Source of the DNA: VRUE01 sp036271315
GTDB lineage: Bacteria; Actinomycetota; Thermoleophilia; Solirubrobacterales; 70-9
Assembly: GCA_036271315.1 (NCBI GenBank)
Contig: DATBAV010000040.1
Coordinates: 1-35,789, forward strand
DNA length: 35,789 nt
Direction of reading: 5' to 3'
Part shown: positions 15,146 through 22,568 of the stretch, one piece after another
Position numbering within the stretch: the first letter of the stretch is position 1
How the letters are laid out: the number at the start of each line of letters is the position of its first letter
Notes under the pieces: generated by a model
The model's input: only the letters and a program-made list of their open reading frames with translations
Told to the model about the DNA's origin: nothing
Database searches by the model: none
Translations under genes and position numbers: made by a program

Positions 15146-15737
15146 GCCCGTCCAGTAGGGCGCCGAGGGTCCGCCCCACCTCCGCCCGCATCCGCTCGGC
15201 GTCATCGGCTCGCGCGACCAGCATCGCCGCCTCGTCGAGGGCGCCCATCAGCACGTGGGCCAGCGGCCGAACCGGCTGCGGATCGATCGCCCCCGCCTCG
15301 ATCGCAGCCTGCAGCGTCGCTTCGATCAGGCCGAGCCCGTGCTCGGTGGCAATCTCCCGCCAGCGATCCCAGCCCAGCACCGAGGGCCCGTCCAGCAGCA
15401 CGATCCGCTGCGTCTCGGGCTCCGTGCTGGCGAGCAGGAACATCTCGGCGCCGGCCTTCATCGCCGCCAGCGGCGAGCTCGCGCTGGCCTGCAGGGCACC
15501 GGCAGCGATCCGCTCCGCCAGCTCGATCTCGATCTGCTCGTAGACGGCCTCGAAGAGCTCGCGCTTGCCCTCGAAGTGGTGGTAGAGAGCCCCCCGAGTA
15601 ACCCCCGCCGCGCGCGCGATCTCCTCGGTGCCGACCCCGGCGTAGCCGCGCTGGGCAAACAGCGGACGCGCCGCGGCGATCAACGCGGTCCGGGTCGCCT
15701 CGGTCCGCTCCGCCTGAGTTCTCTTGGTAACATTCAT
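15132..15737 (-). CDS. TetR family transcriptional regulator
   Basis: A 201-aa repressor-type protein. The N-terminal helix-turn-helix is clear: RTALIAAARPLFAQRGYAGVGTEEIARAAGVTRGALYHHFEGKREL (~16-61), followed by an all-helical ligand domain. The C-terminal WDRWREIATEHGLGLIEATLQAAIEAGAI resembles actinobacterial TetR_C domains that sense hydrophobic ligands; the ligand is unknown. It is divergent from an alpha/beta hydrolase gene, its probable target. A 17-bp near-palindrome overlaps its start codon. Confidence 0.9.
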   Translation of the reverse strand: MNVTKRTQAERTEATRTALIAAARPLFAQRGYAGVGTEEIARAAGVTRGALYHHFEGKRELFEAVYEQIEIELAERIAAGALQASASSPLAAMKAGAEMFLLASTEPETQRIVLLDGPSVLGWDRWREIATEHGLGLIEATLQAAIEAGAIDPQPVRPLAHVLMGALDEAAMLVARADDAERMRAEVGRTLGALLDGLSRD

Positions 15738-15748
15738 ACTGTATGTAT
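15732..15748. promoter_or_regulatory. Probable TetR operator overlapping the TetR start codon
   Basis: ATTCATAC-T-GTATGTAT is a 17-bp palindrome with one mismatched pair, typical of TetR sites, and it includes the TetR ATG (15737-15735). In the plus direction TTGGTA (15724-15729), 16 nt, TATCTA (15746-15751) could be the promoter of the hydrolase gene, with the operator in its spacer. One site could therefore control both genes (inference). Confidence 0.5.
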
Positions 15749-15768
15749 CTAACTTACCCCAATTGCAG

Positions 15769-15817
15769 GAACTGCATCAAATTACCTGCCTGCCAGACCT
15801 GAAATTTGATGCAGTTC
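15769..15817 (-). repeat. 49-bp palindromic element, copy 1
   Basis: GAACTGCATCAAATT and its exact reverse complement flank a 19-nt centre. The arms are identical to those of the copy at 34231-34279, which has the same total length. When this copy is reverse-complemented its centre matches that of copy 2 at 14 of 19 positions, so the two are homologous in opposite orientation. It lies between the TetR gene and the hydrolase ribosome site. Confidence 0.85.
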
Positions 15818-15840
15818 GGCTCTTGACAAGGAGGCTTGCG

Positions 15841-16683
15841 ATGACCGAGACAAGCGAACGACACGAGATCGGCCTGCCGGCAGGCCGCATTCGCTACCGC
15901 GAAGCGGGCGACGGCAAGCCGGTGGTATTCGTCCATGGCTTCCTCGTCGACGGCAGGCTCTGGGACGGCGTCGTCGACCAGCTCGCCGATCGCTGCCGCT
16001 GCATCGCCCCCGACTGGCCGATCGCCGCCCACCAGGTCGCGATGAACCCCGACGCCGATCTCTCCCCTCCCGGCATCGCCGCGTTGATCGCCAGCTTCCT
16101 CGATGCGCTCGAGCTCGAGGACGTGACGATCGTCGGCAACGACTCGGGCGGGGCGATGTCGCAGGTGCTGGTCACTCGTCATCCCGAGCGAATCGGCCGC
16201 CTGGTGCTGACCAACTGCGACAGCCACGACAACTTCCCGCCCGGGATCTTCAAGGCGATGCCACCGCTGGCGAAGCTACCCGGCGGCATGACCGTGCTCT
16301 CGGCTCCCTTCCGCATCGGTGCCCTCGCCCGCACGGCCTTCAAGCCCTTCGCCCGCACGCCGATACCGCCCGACCTGGTTGCCTCGTGGATGCGCCCCAG
16401 CCTCAGCGATCCCGGTGTCAAGCGCGACGCGACGAAGGTGACCGCCGGCATGAACAAGCGCTACACCCTGGAGGCCGCCGAGCGGCTGAGCGAATCCGAG
16501 CTGCCGCTGCTGCTCACCTGGGCACCGGGCGACAAATTCTTCCCGATCTCCTACGCGGAACGCCTGGAGAAGGAGACGCCGAACGCGCGCCTGGTCCGGA
16601 TCCCCGACGCGAGCACCTTCGTGGCGTTGGACCAGCCCGCGCGTCTCGCCGACGAGATCGCCACATTCGTCCAGCAAAACTGA
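15841..16683 (+). CDS. Alpha/beta hydrolase (Asp-nucleophile type, catalytic His apparently absent)
   Basis: A 280-aa alpha/beta hydrolase. The start ATG 15841 has AAGGAGG 6 nt upstream. Seen are the oxyanion HGF (32-34), the nucleophile elbow IVGNDSGGAM (97-106) with Asp101 at the nucleophile position as in epoxide hydrolases and dehalogenases, and a late acidic residue Asp231 in WAPGDKFFP. The usual histidine before F-V-x-x-x-Q-P is replaced: IPDASTFVALDQP has Thr259. I recall relatives with this TF(V) pattern, so it may be a subfamily trait rather than damage. Substrate unknown. It is probably controlled by the divergent TetR and is followed by a terminator. Confidence 0.85.
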   Translation: MTETSERHEIGLPAGRIRYREAGDGKPVVFVHGFLVDGRLWDGVVDQLADRCRCIAPDWPIAAHQVAMNPDADLSPPGIAALIASFLDALELEDVTIVGNDSGGAMSQVLVTRHPERIGRLVLTNCDSHDNFPPGIFKAMPPLAKLPGGMTVLSAPFRIGALARTAFKPFARTPIPPDLVASWMRPSLSDPGVKRDATKVTAGMNKRYTLEAAERLSESELPLLLTWAPGDKFFPISYAERLEKETPNARLVRIPDASTFVALDQPARLADEIATFVQQN

Positions 16684-16688
16684 GGCAA

Positions 16689-16713
16689 AACGCGCAAGCT
16701 GCGCGTTCTTTTT
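16689..16713 (+). terminator. Rho-independent terminator after the alpha/beta hydrolase
   Basis: AACGCGCA (16689-16696) and TGCGCGTT (16700-16707) form a perfect 8-bp stem with an AGC loop, followed by C and five Ts (16709-16713). It begins 5 nt after the hydrolase stop. Confidence 0.85.
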
Positions 16714-16782
16714 CGCTACTTGCATGTTTTTCGTCCGATCCAGGGGCGAAGGTTCCATAACGCCCCCTACAGACGGAGAGTC

Positions 16783-16989
16783 ATGCCTAGGGAAATCTTC
16801 GACCAGGATCGGCCGCGCAGTGCGATGGCGAGACGCCTCGACGAAGCGTTTGCCGGCTGCGACCAGTGGACCCTCGCGCCGCCGACTCAGCGGCGCAGCG
16901 AGGCCGTCTTCAGCCCGCAGGCCTCGATTTCATCGAGGATCAGCGGCAGCGCCGCCGCCGTACGCACCCAGGAGCCGCGGGCGCTGTAG
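16783..16989 (+). CDS. Doubtful small ORF, 68 aa
   Basis: ATG 16783 follows a GGAGAG stretch. The frame reads MPREIFDQDRPRSAMARRLD and then runs antisense over the last ~100 bp of the polysaccharide deacetylase gene, where its composition becomes S/A/R-rich as shadow frames do. Only the first ~35 codons lie outside another gene. A GGGGCG...CGCCCC hairpin precedes it (about 16742-16765). Besides this ORF the 16714-16886 gap holds nothing else I can identify. Confidence 0.18.
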   Translation: MPREIFDQDRPRSAMARRLDEAFAGCDQWTLAPPTQRRSEAVFSPQASISSRISGSAAAVRTQEPRAL

Positions 16990-17588
16990 TAGTCGGCATC
17001 GTGCAGGAGCACAATGTCGCCGGCCGCGATGCCGGCGCTTGCGCGACGGGCAATTGACCCGGCCGTGGCGCCGCGGTCCCAGTCGCGGCCCCAGCGCGAC
17101 CAGAGCACCGGTCGCCAGCCACGCCGGCGCACGGCGCGCAGGGTCGGAGCGCTGAAGATCCCGTAGGGCGGCCGGTAGTCGGAGATCGCCTGACCGCTGG
17201 CGTCCTCGATCGTCGCCCGCGCTCGTTCGGCGTCCTCGAGGAAGGCGCGGGGGCTGAGTCGCAGCAGGTTGCGGTGGCGGTGGCAATGCAGCTCCACCCC
17301 GTGCCCCGCGGCGACGATCTCGCCGACCAGTGCCGGCCGGCGCGCCACCTGCTCGCCGGCGAGAAAGAAAGTGGCCGTGGCGCCGCGCTCGCGTAGGGCC
17401 TCGAGCACCGCGGGGGTCCCCTGCGGGTGCGGACCATCGTCGAAGGTCAAGGCAACACCATCCTCCTCACCCTGCCTGATCTCGATGCCAAGGGCCGAAC
17501 CCAGCCCCGGCACGATCGGCGCCAGCGCCGGGCCGGTGTGCAGGACCGCTGCCGCCGAGGCGCCGGCCCCGAGCAGCGCTCCGATCAA
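16887..17588 (-). CDS. Polysaccharide deacetylase (NodB domain)
   Basis: A 233-aa protein with a short hydrophobic N-terminus (~1-30, possibly a signal or anchor) and a complete NodB/CE4 domain. Motif 1 is LTFDDGPHPQ (47-56, general-base and metal Asp). Motif 2 is the His-rich ELHCHRHRNL, where CE4 enzymes usually have H(S/T)xxxH. Motif 3 is YRPPYGIFS, motif 4 is LWSRWGRDW, and motif 5 is IVLLHD. It would remove N- or O-acetyl groups from a glycan at the cell envelope. Its start overlaps the stop of the SDR-glycosyltransferase fusion by 4 bp, so it should act on the product of that operon (inference). Confidence 0.88.
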   Translation of the reverse strand: MIGALLGAGASAAAVLHTGPALAPIVPGLGSALGIEIRQGEEDGVALTFDDGPHPQGTPAVLEALRERGATATFFLAGEQVARRPALVGEIVAAGHGVELHCHRHRNLLRLSPRAFLEDAERARATIEDASGQAISDYRPPYGIFSAPTLRAVRRRGWRPVLWSRWGRDWDRGATAGSIARRASAGIAAGDIVLLHDADYYSARGSWVRTAAALPLILDEIEACGLKTASLRR

Positions 17589-19918
17589 TTTCCGCTGCTG
17601 GCGGCCGCCTGCTTGCTGGTCGCCTGGACAGGCTGCGCCGGCTTGGAGTTGTCGACGGCCGGGCTCGGGGCGTCGGTGTCCTTGCCGAAGTGAATGCGGC
17701 CCTCGAGCGGCTTGGCGACCACCTTGTAAGGGGCTTCGCGATCGATCACCGTGAACAGCATCACCACAGCAATCAGAGCGAGGACGACAGCCGTCGCCAC
17801 CCGCTCCGTGCGCAGGCGCCAGACCGGCTGCGGGCGCACCCGCGGGCGCACGGTGAGCACACGCGAGGCGAGCGAGGGCAGCGAAGCGAAGGAGGAGTCC
17901 GGCGAGCGGCGCTCCCGGGTGACGTGACGCAGGACCGACTCCAGCTCATGCTTGGAGTCCGCCACCTCGGCCAGGCCAAAGCGTTCGAAGGCGGCGTTGT
18001 TGGCTCGCAGGTGACCGGCCGAGAAGCCGTAGGAAACGACTGGGCAGCCGCGGATGTGCGCCTCGAGCACGGTCAAGCCGGCGGTGGCGTGGATCATCGC
18101 GTCGGCTGCGGCCATCCAATCGCTCATCTGCTCGGTGAAGCCGAGGATGCGCACCTGCTCGTTGCCGGCGAAAGCGCTCTCCAGCTTCTCGCGGGCGATG
18201 TCGTTGCGGCCGGTGATGCAGACGACCAGGGCGTCCTCTGACAGCGCCGAGCGGATCGCCCCCTCGAGGTCGCCTATTCCCCAGCCGCCGCCTGAGACGA
18301 GCACGACCCGGGCGTGGGCGGGAACGTCGAGTGCCTCGCGCGCGTCGCGGCGTGTGCGCGGCATCAGGAAATCGCGGGAGATGGGCGGTCGGACCCACTC
18401 GACCGTTCCCGGGCCGACCAGCCTCTCGACCTCCTCGATCGACTCCGGATGGGTGACGTAGTGGAGGTCGACCCCGGGATGGGCCCAGTAGCGCAGCCCG
18501 GCCAGGTCGGTGATCGCCGACTGCACCGGGATATCGAGGCGCCGATTCTCGCGCAGCATGCCCAGCACCGCGGTCACTCCAGGGTAGGTGGAGATAACGG
18601 CGTCGGGGTCGTACTCCTCGACGACCTTGAGCAGGCCGCGGCCCGAGAACACGTAGCCGAGATGGTGAAAGAGCCAGCGAGCCGGAGCAAACTTGGTGAT
18701 CAGCCAGTACTGGACGTCGAACAGCCAGGGCATCCAGCGGAAGGTCACTTTGGAGCCGTTGCGAAGCACCGCGGCGGAGAGCTTTCCCATCGCCTCGAGC
18801 CCGTTAGCGATCTCCACCTCGACCCCCGGCACCTCCTCTTCGAGGTCGGCCTTGATGATCCGCGCCGGCAGATCGTGGCCCTCGCCGATATCGGCGCTCA
18901 GGATCAGCACCCGGGGGGAGCGCTCCTCGGCACGGGCCGCGCCGGAGAGCAGCGCGCCCGCGGCGTGTTCGTTGCCGTTCAGCGATGGCTGCTTGCCGGG
19001 AATCGGGTCGGGCGGGCGAGTGGTGTTGCGAACCCACTCGACGTACTTGCGCACGCCTTCTTTGAAGCTCGTCTCGGCCTTCCAGCCGAGCTCCTCCAGC
19101 GCCCGCTCGTTGGAGATCGACTTGCCGGGGAAATCGCCAGGGCGCGGCGGCGTGTGGGTGATCTCGCAGGTGTCGACGTTTTCCTGCACCCGCTCGGCGA
19201 TTTCGAGGATCGTCACGACCTCGTCGCCGGAGAGGTTGTAGGTGCGTCCCCCGGCCTCGGGAGCGAGCGACGCGACGATCCCGTCGGCGAGGTCCTCGAC
19301 GTAGATGAAGCTGCGGGTCGTGCTGCCGTCACCGGCGATCGTCAGCGCCTTGCCTTCGAAGGAGAGGTCGGTGAACTTGGCGACGACGCCGGCGGCGCGG
19401 GCGCGCGGGCCGTAGGGAATGCCGAAGCGCAGCACCGTGCTCTCCAGCTCGTAGAGCTCAGCGTAGCCGGCGCAGTAGGTCTCGCCGGCGAGCTTGGTCG
19501 CGGTGTAGAGGTGGCGCGGCGCCGGGATCGGCGTTTCCTCGTCGACCTCCTGCTCGGGGCAGTCGCTGTAGACCCAGGTGGTCGAGCCGTAGACGACGCG
19601 GCCGACTTTGGCCCGGCAGGCGGCCTCGAGCACGTTGAGCGTGCCGCGGGTGTTGACCTCCTCGGCGAGGACGGGATCGGCAAGCACGTGACCGACGTCG
19701 GCGACGGCGGCAAGGTGGATGACGGCATCGCAGTCGCGCATCGCCAGGTCCAGGTTGGCGGGGTCGGTGATGCTGCCGGTGAAGGTCTCGACTTCCAGCG
19801 GTGAGTGGTAGGGCGAGGCGCTGAGGTCGAAGATCCGCGGCGTGTCGCCGCGCTCGAGCAGGCGGTCGACCACGTGCGAGCCGATGAAGCCACCGCCGCC
19901 GGTTACCAGGACCCTCAT
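17585..19918 (-). CDS. Fusion of NAD-dependent epimerase and MGDG-synthase-like glycosyltransferase with C-terminal membrane helix
   Basis: One 777-aa frame with two enzyme domains. Residues 1-300 are an extended SDR: the NAD loop TGGGGFIG (6-13), GSTTWVY (111-117), the catalytic YxxxK as Tyr138/Lys142 in HLYTATKLAG, and RSFIYVEDLADGI, as in UDP-glucose/galacturonate 4-epimerases. A ~35-residue linker follows. Residues 335-665 resemble monogalactosyldiacylglycerol synthases and MurG-type GT28: LILSADIGEGHDLPARII (338-355), DPDAVISTYPGV, SAITDLAG, VLVSGGGWGIGDLE (539-552), and MIHATAGLTVLEAHIRGCPVVSYGFSAGH (608-636). A single membrane helix (707-724) and a low-complexity tail end it. It may make a nucleotide sugar and transfer it to a lipid. 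It overlaps both neighbours by 4 bp. Confidence 0.85.
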   Translation of the reverse strand: MRVLVTGGGGFIGSHVVDRLLERGDTPRIFDLSASPYHSPLEVETFTGSITDPANLDLAMRDCDAVIHLAAVADVGHVLADPVLAEEVNTRGTLNVLEAACRAKVGRVVYGSTTWVYSDCPEQEVDEETPIPAPRHLYTATKLAGETYCAGYAELYELESTVLRFGIPYGPRARAAGVVAKFTDLSFEGKALTIAGDGSTTRSFIYVEDLADGIVASLAPEAGGRTYNLSGDEVVTILEIAERVQENVDTCEITHTPPRPGDFPGKSISNERALEELGWKAETSFKEGVRKYVEWVRNTTRPPDPIPGKQPSLNGNEHAAGALLSGAARAEERSPRVLILSADIGEGHDLPARIIKADLEEEVPGVEVEIANGLEAMGKLSAAVLRNGSKVTFRWMPWLFDVQYWLITKFAPARWLFHHLGYVFSGRGLLKVVEEYDPDAVISTYPGVTAVLGMLRENRRLDIPVQSAITDLAGLRYWAHPGVDLHYVTHPESIEEVERLVGPGTVEWVRPPISRDFLMPRTRRDAREALDVPAHARVVLVSGGGWGIGDLEGAIRSALSEDALVVCITGRNDIAREKLESAFAGNEQVRILGFTEQMSDWMAAADAMIHATAGLTVLEAHIRGCPVVSYGFSAGHLRANNAAFERFGLAEVADSKHELESVLRHVTRERRSPDSSFASLPSLASRVLTVRPRVRPQPVWRLRTERVATAVVLALIAVVMLFTVIDREAPYKVVAKPLEGRIHFGKDTDAPSPAVDNSKPAQPVQATSKQAAASSGN

Positions 19919-20952
19919 CGTTCCTCCTTGGAATTGAGCGCGGCCGCGCGGCTCTCAGGCCGGTAATAAAGCGGCACGCACCAGTGGTTCTCGGCTACCC
20001 AGTCGGTGTTCGGGAGCCGATCCGAGCGCCCCATGATGCGGTGACAGGGCTCTTCGTAGACGCGGCCCGTGGACTTCTCGATCTCCTCGAAGACGATGTA
20101 CTTGTAGAAGCCCGAGGTCATTCCCTCGGGCAGCTCGAGCCGGGCCGGGTGCAGCGGGTCGAGGTGCTCGGCCGCGTAGCTGTTCTTCCAAGCGACGATC
20201 TCCTCCATGCGGTCGGCCTGGACCAGGCCCAGCGCCGCGGTGAACTCGCTCATGCGGAAGTTGAGCCCCTCGACCTCGTGCTCGAACTTGCCGTAGTTGC
20301 GGAACTTGCGAGCGAACTCGATCAGCTCCTCGTCGGCGGAGACGAGCACTCCCCCCTCACCGGTGGAGACAGTCTTGGTCGCGTAGAGCGAGTAGACCCC
20401 AGCGTCGCCGAAGGAGCCGGGCTTGCGCCCGCTCCACTCGGCGCCATGGGCGTGGGCGCAGTCCTCGAGCAGGAAGATCCCGTTGACACGGCAGTACTCG
20501 GCGATCCGCTCGGCGTCGAAAGCAATGTGGCCGCCGATGTGGACGAGGATGGCCGCCTTTGGCTTGTGCTGCTCGGCCTTTGCCTCGAAATCGTCGAAGG
20601 ACATGCAGAGATCAGTGCGATTGCAGTCGACGAACTCGACCGCCGCACCGGCGTTGATCGCCGCCAGCGGGGTCGCCATGAAGGTGTTGGAGGGACAGAG
20701 CACCGTCTCCCCCTTCACCCCGGCAAACTCCAGCGCAGCCAGCGCACCGCCGGCCCAGCTCGACAGGCCGAGGCTCGGCAACCCGTTCCACTGGCCCCAG
20801 CGCTGCTCGAAGGCGTCCAGCTTTCGACCCTCCGACCACTGCTCGGAATCGAGGACCTCGGTCCAGAGCTCGAAGAGCTTGGCGCGGTCGCGATGGTCGA
20901 ACCCGATCGCGAACTTGCTCGCGTCGACCCGGCTTGTCTCTGCGGACCCTAC
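19915..20952 (-). CDS. DegT/DnrJ/EryC1/StrS aminotransferase; apparent GTA start
   Basis: PLP aminotransferase of the sugar-aminotransferase family, which puts an amino group on keto-sugar nucleotides. Motifs: CPSNTFMATPLAAINAGAAV, EDCAHAHGAEW, and the Schiff-base lysine in YSLYATKTVSTGEGGVL. The first ATG/GTG/TTG in frame is TTG 20781, but that would remove conserved N-terminal sequence: upstream the frame stays open and reads AFEQRWGQWNGLPSLGLSSW, matching the family's opening. The only good ribosome site, AAGGAG (20963-20958), lies 5 nt before GTA 20952-20950. I therefore annotate 345 aa from GTA, possibly a mutated or misread GTG. It overlaps the downstream fusion gene by 4 bp. Confidence 0.8.
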   Translation of the reverse strand, partial: VGSAETSRVDASKFAIGFDHRDRAKLFELWTEVLDSEQWSEGRKLDAFEQRWGQWNGLPSLGLSSWAGGALAALEFAGVKGETVLCPSNTFMATPLAAINAGAAVEFVDCNRTDLCMSFDDFEAKAEQHKPKAAILVHIGGHIAFDAERIAEYCRVNGIFLLEDCAHAHGAEWSGRKPGSFGDAGVYSLYATKTVSTGEGGVLVSADEELIEFARKFRNYGKFEHEVEGLNFRMSEFTAALGLVQADRMEEIVAWKNSYAAEHLDPLHPARLELPEGMTSGFYKYIVFEEIEKSTGRVYEEPCHRIMGRSDRLPNTDWVAENHWCVPLYYRPESRAAALNSKEER

Positions 20953-21066
20953 GGTGGCTCCTTGGCGTGAGTGTGGCTGGGAAGCCTTCGCGGGACGAAA
21001 TCGAGTGAAAGCGCGAGAGGCGGCCGCTAGGCTAGCAGCGAAAGCGGACCGAAGCCGGGCGGAAAT

Positions 21067-21990
21067 TCAGTTGGAATCCCCTGTGTGGGCATTCTCAATC
21101 ACCGCGCCAACGGCCCGCGAGCCCGCTAGGAGGACCGTTCCGGCGACGGCGATCAGGATCGAGGCCACCAACGCAACCCCGCCCAGGGGCGTCGAACCCC
21201 AAGACTCGCTGAAGATGAGGGGCGCGACCAGCACCGGCACGAGCACCTGAACCGCAAACATCACTGGCGCGACGTGGGTCGCCGGGCGACGCTGCAGCGC
21301 GCTCATCTCGCTGAGCAGCGCCAGGGCCTCCGAGAGCCCAGCCGTTGCCAGCCAGCCGATCGCCAGCAGCAGCGCGCCGGCCGCCAGCTCGTCGGTGAGC
21401 AGCTTGCTGGCGATCGCCGTCCAGGCGTAGCCGCAGCCGGCGCTGACCACTGCCAACGTGCCGACGGCGCCGGCGCGACCGCGCAGCACGTAGGGAGCCA
21501 GCAGGGGAATCGCGATCAAGATCGCCGCCAGGGCGATCGCCCCGCCCCCGGCGTGGTCGGTGCTCCGGTCGGGCGCGGTAAGGGCGACGCCGGCGACGCC
21601 GAGCACGATTGCCGCAACAGCGGTCCACTCCCGCGGGCCGGGCCTCTCCCCCAGGCGCGTCGCCCCCAGCCAGAGCAGGAGGATCAAGCCACTCGCCAGG
21701 CAAGGCTGCACGACGGTCAGGGGCGCCAGCAGCAGCGCCCCAATCTCCAGCGGCCACCCTGCCAAGCCCAGTGCCGTCGCCCCCAGCCAGCGCCGGTTGC
21801 GCACCAGCCTGCCGATCAGCGAAGGCCGCAGCGAGTGCTCGCCGGGCACCTCCCGCGCCTCCAGCGCCTGCAGCGCGATCGAGGTGTTGTAGAGCAGCGA
21901 GGCGGCGACCGCCGCGACTATCCCGAGCGCCAGCACGGCTGGGACGCTACTGCGCCCAATCGACGCCGGCCTTGGGCCGGGCGCCAACAC
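21067..21990 (-). CDS. DMT superfamily (EamA-like) membrane transporter
   Basis: A 307-aa protein with about nine or ten hydrophobic helices arranged as two repeats (for example ALGIVAAVAASLLYNTSIAL, LVVWLGATRLG-type segments and VMFAVQVLVPVLVAPLIFSE). The layout matches drug/metabolite or NIPA-like transporters of the DMT superfamily; no substrate can be read. The start GTG 21990 sits beside an AT-rich palindrome. GTG at about 21937 is an alternative that begins closer to the first helix. The aminotransferase operon begins downstream on the same strand after a ~115-bp gap with no clear promoter. Confidence 0.7.
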   Translation of the reverse strand: MLAPGPRPASIGRSSVPAVLALGIVAAVAASLLYNTSIALQALEAREVPGEHSLRPSLIGRLVRNRRWLGATALGLAGWPLEIGALLLAPLTVVQPCLASGLILLLWLGATRLGERPGPREWTAVAAIVLGVAGVALTAPDRSTDHAGGGAIALAAILIAIPLLAPYVLRGRAGAVGTLAVVSAGCGYAWTAIASKLLTDELAAGALLLAIGWLATAGLSEALALLSEMSALQRRPATHVAPVMFAVQVLVPVLVAPLIFSESWGSTPLGGVALVASILIAVAGTVLLAGSRAVGAVIENAHTGDSN

Positions 21991-22013
21991 TTAAATATCG
22001 TGTCACTATTTAA
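21991..22013. promoter_or_regulatory. AT-rich palindrome between divergent genes
   Basis: TTAAATA (21991-21997) and TATTTAA (22007-22013) flank a 9-nt centre in which GTG-T-CAC is itself palindromic. It lies in the 29-bp gap between the transporter and lipoprotein starts, and is a local AT island in GC-rich DNA. Either arm can serve as a -10 box, pointing left or right, with the start codons only ~6-10 nt away. Confidence 0.45.
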
Positions 22014-22019
22014 AACTTG

Positions 22020-22565
22020 ATGATCAAGAAGAACCTCATTTGGATTGCCCTGCTCCTCGCCTCGCTGCTCTTCGTGGCGGGCTGTGGAGGCGGGGAATCG
22101 ACCGGCGCGACCGCCGAGAAGCGACCCCCATCGGACCCCCCGCTCTTCCACCAGAAGGAATACGACGTCAATACGACCTGGAACCAGGAGACGAGCGATC
22201 GCAAGGTCGGGTCCTATCTCGAGAGCGTCTGGCACGACCCCGCGAGCTTCTCCTCAAAGACGATCATCGACTCACGGCCGGCCGCGGGCGCGCCGCCGCC
22301 GATGACCGCGGCGGAACTGTCCCGCGCCCAAGCGAACTGGCTGCCTAACTATCGGGAACGCAGCCTGAAGAGGGTCAAGCTCGGTCCCCGCTCGATGATT
22401 CGCTGGGCTTACTTCGCCGCTGGCCGGGATCGGATCGAGTACTTCTTCGAAGAATGCGGTACCAGCATCATGTTCCGTGGATCGACGATTCCGCTCACCT
22501 TCAAACCCTTCTCGGAGTTCTACGGCATCATCGCCTCGCGGATCAAAGCCCTCTGCGCCGAATAG
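22020..22565 (+). CDS. Predicted lipoprotein of unknown function
   Basis: 181 aa from ATG 22020; a TTG directly before it (22017) is less likely. The N-terminus is a lipoprotein signal: MIKKNL, a hydrophobic stretch, and a lipobox LFVAGC followed by GGG, so the cysteine at about residue 22 would be lipidated and the protein anchored outside the membrane. The mature part is hydrophilic, with two further cysteines (EECGTS and the terminal ALCAE) that could pair. I recognise no domain. No ribosome site precedes the ATG and a TATTTA box lies 7 nt upstream, so a leaderless mRNA is probable. It ends 3 bp from the convergent ETF dehydrogenase gene. Confidence 0.75.
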   Translation: MIKKNLIWIALLLASLLFVAGCGGGESTGATAEKRPPSDPPLFHQKEYDVNTTWNQETSDRKVGSYLESVWHDPASFSSKTIIDSRPAAGAPPPMTAAELSRAQANWLPNYRERSLKRVKLGPRSMIRWAYFAAGRDRIEYFFEECGTSIMFRGSTIPLTFKPFSEFYGIIASRIKALCAE

Positions 22566-22568
22566 CCC

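Noticed and set aside
15769..15817. Palindromic element read as a Rho-independent terminator for TetR or hydrolase transcripts
   Set aside because: It lies upstream of both genes, no T run follows, and the copy at 34230-34280 precedes a gene as well.
18314..19804. 496-codon plus-strand frame inside the epimerase-glycosyltransferase gene
   Set aside because: The minus strand carries SDR and glycosyltransferase motifs through the whole interval, so this is a shadow frame.
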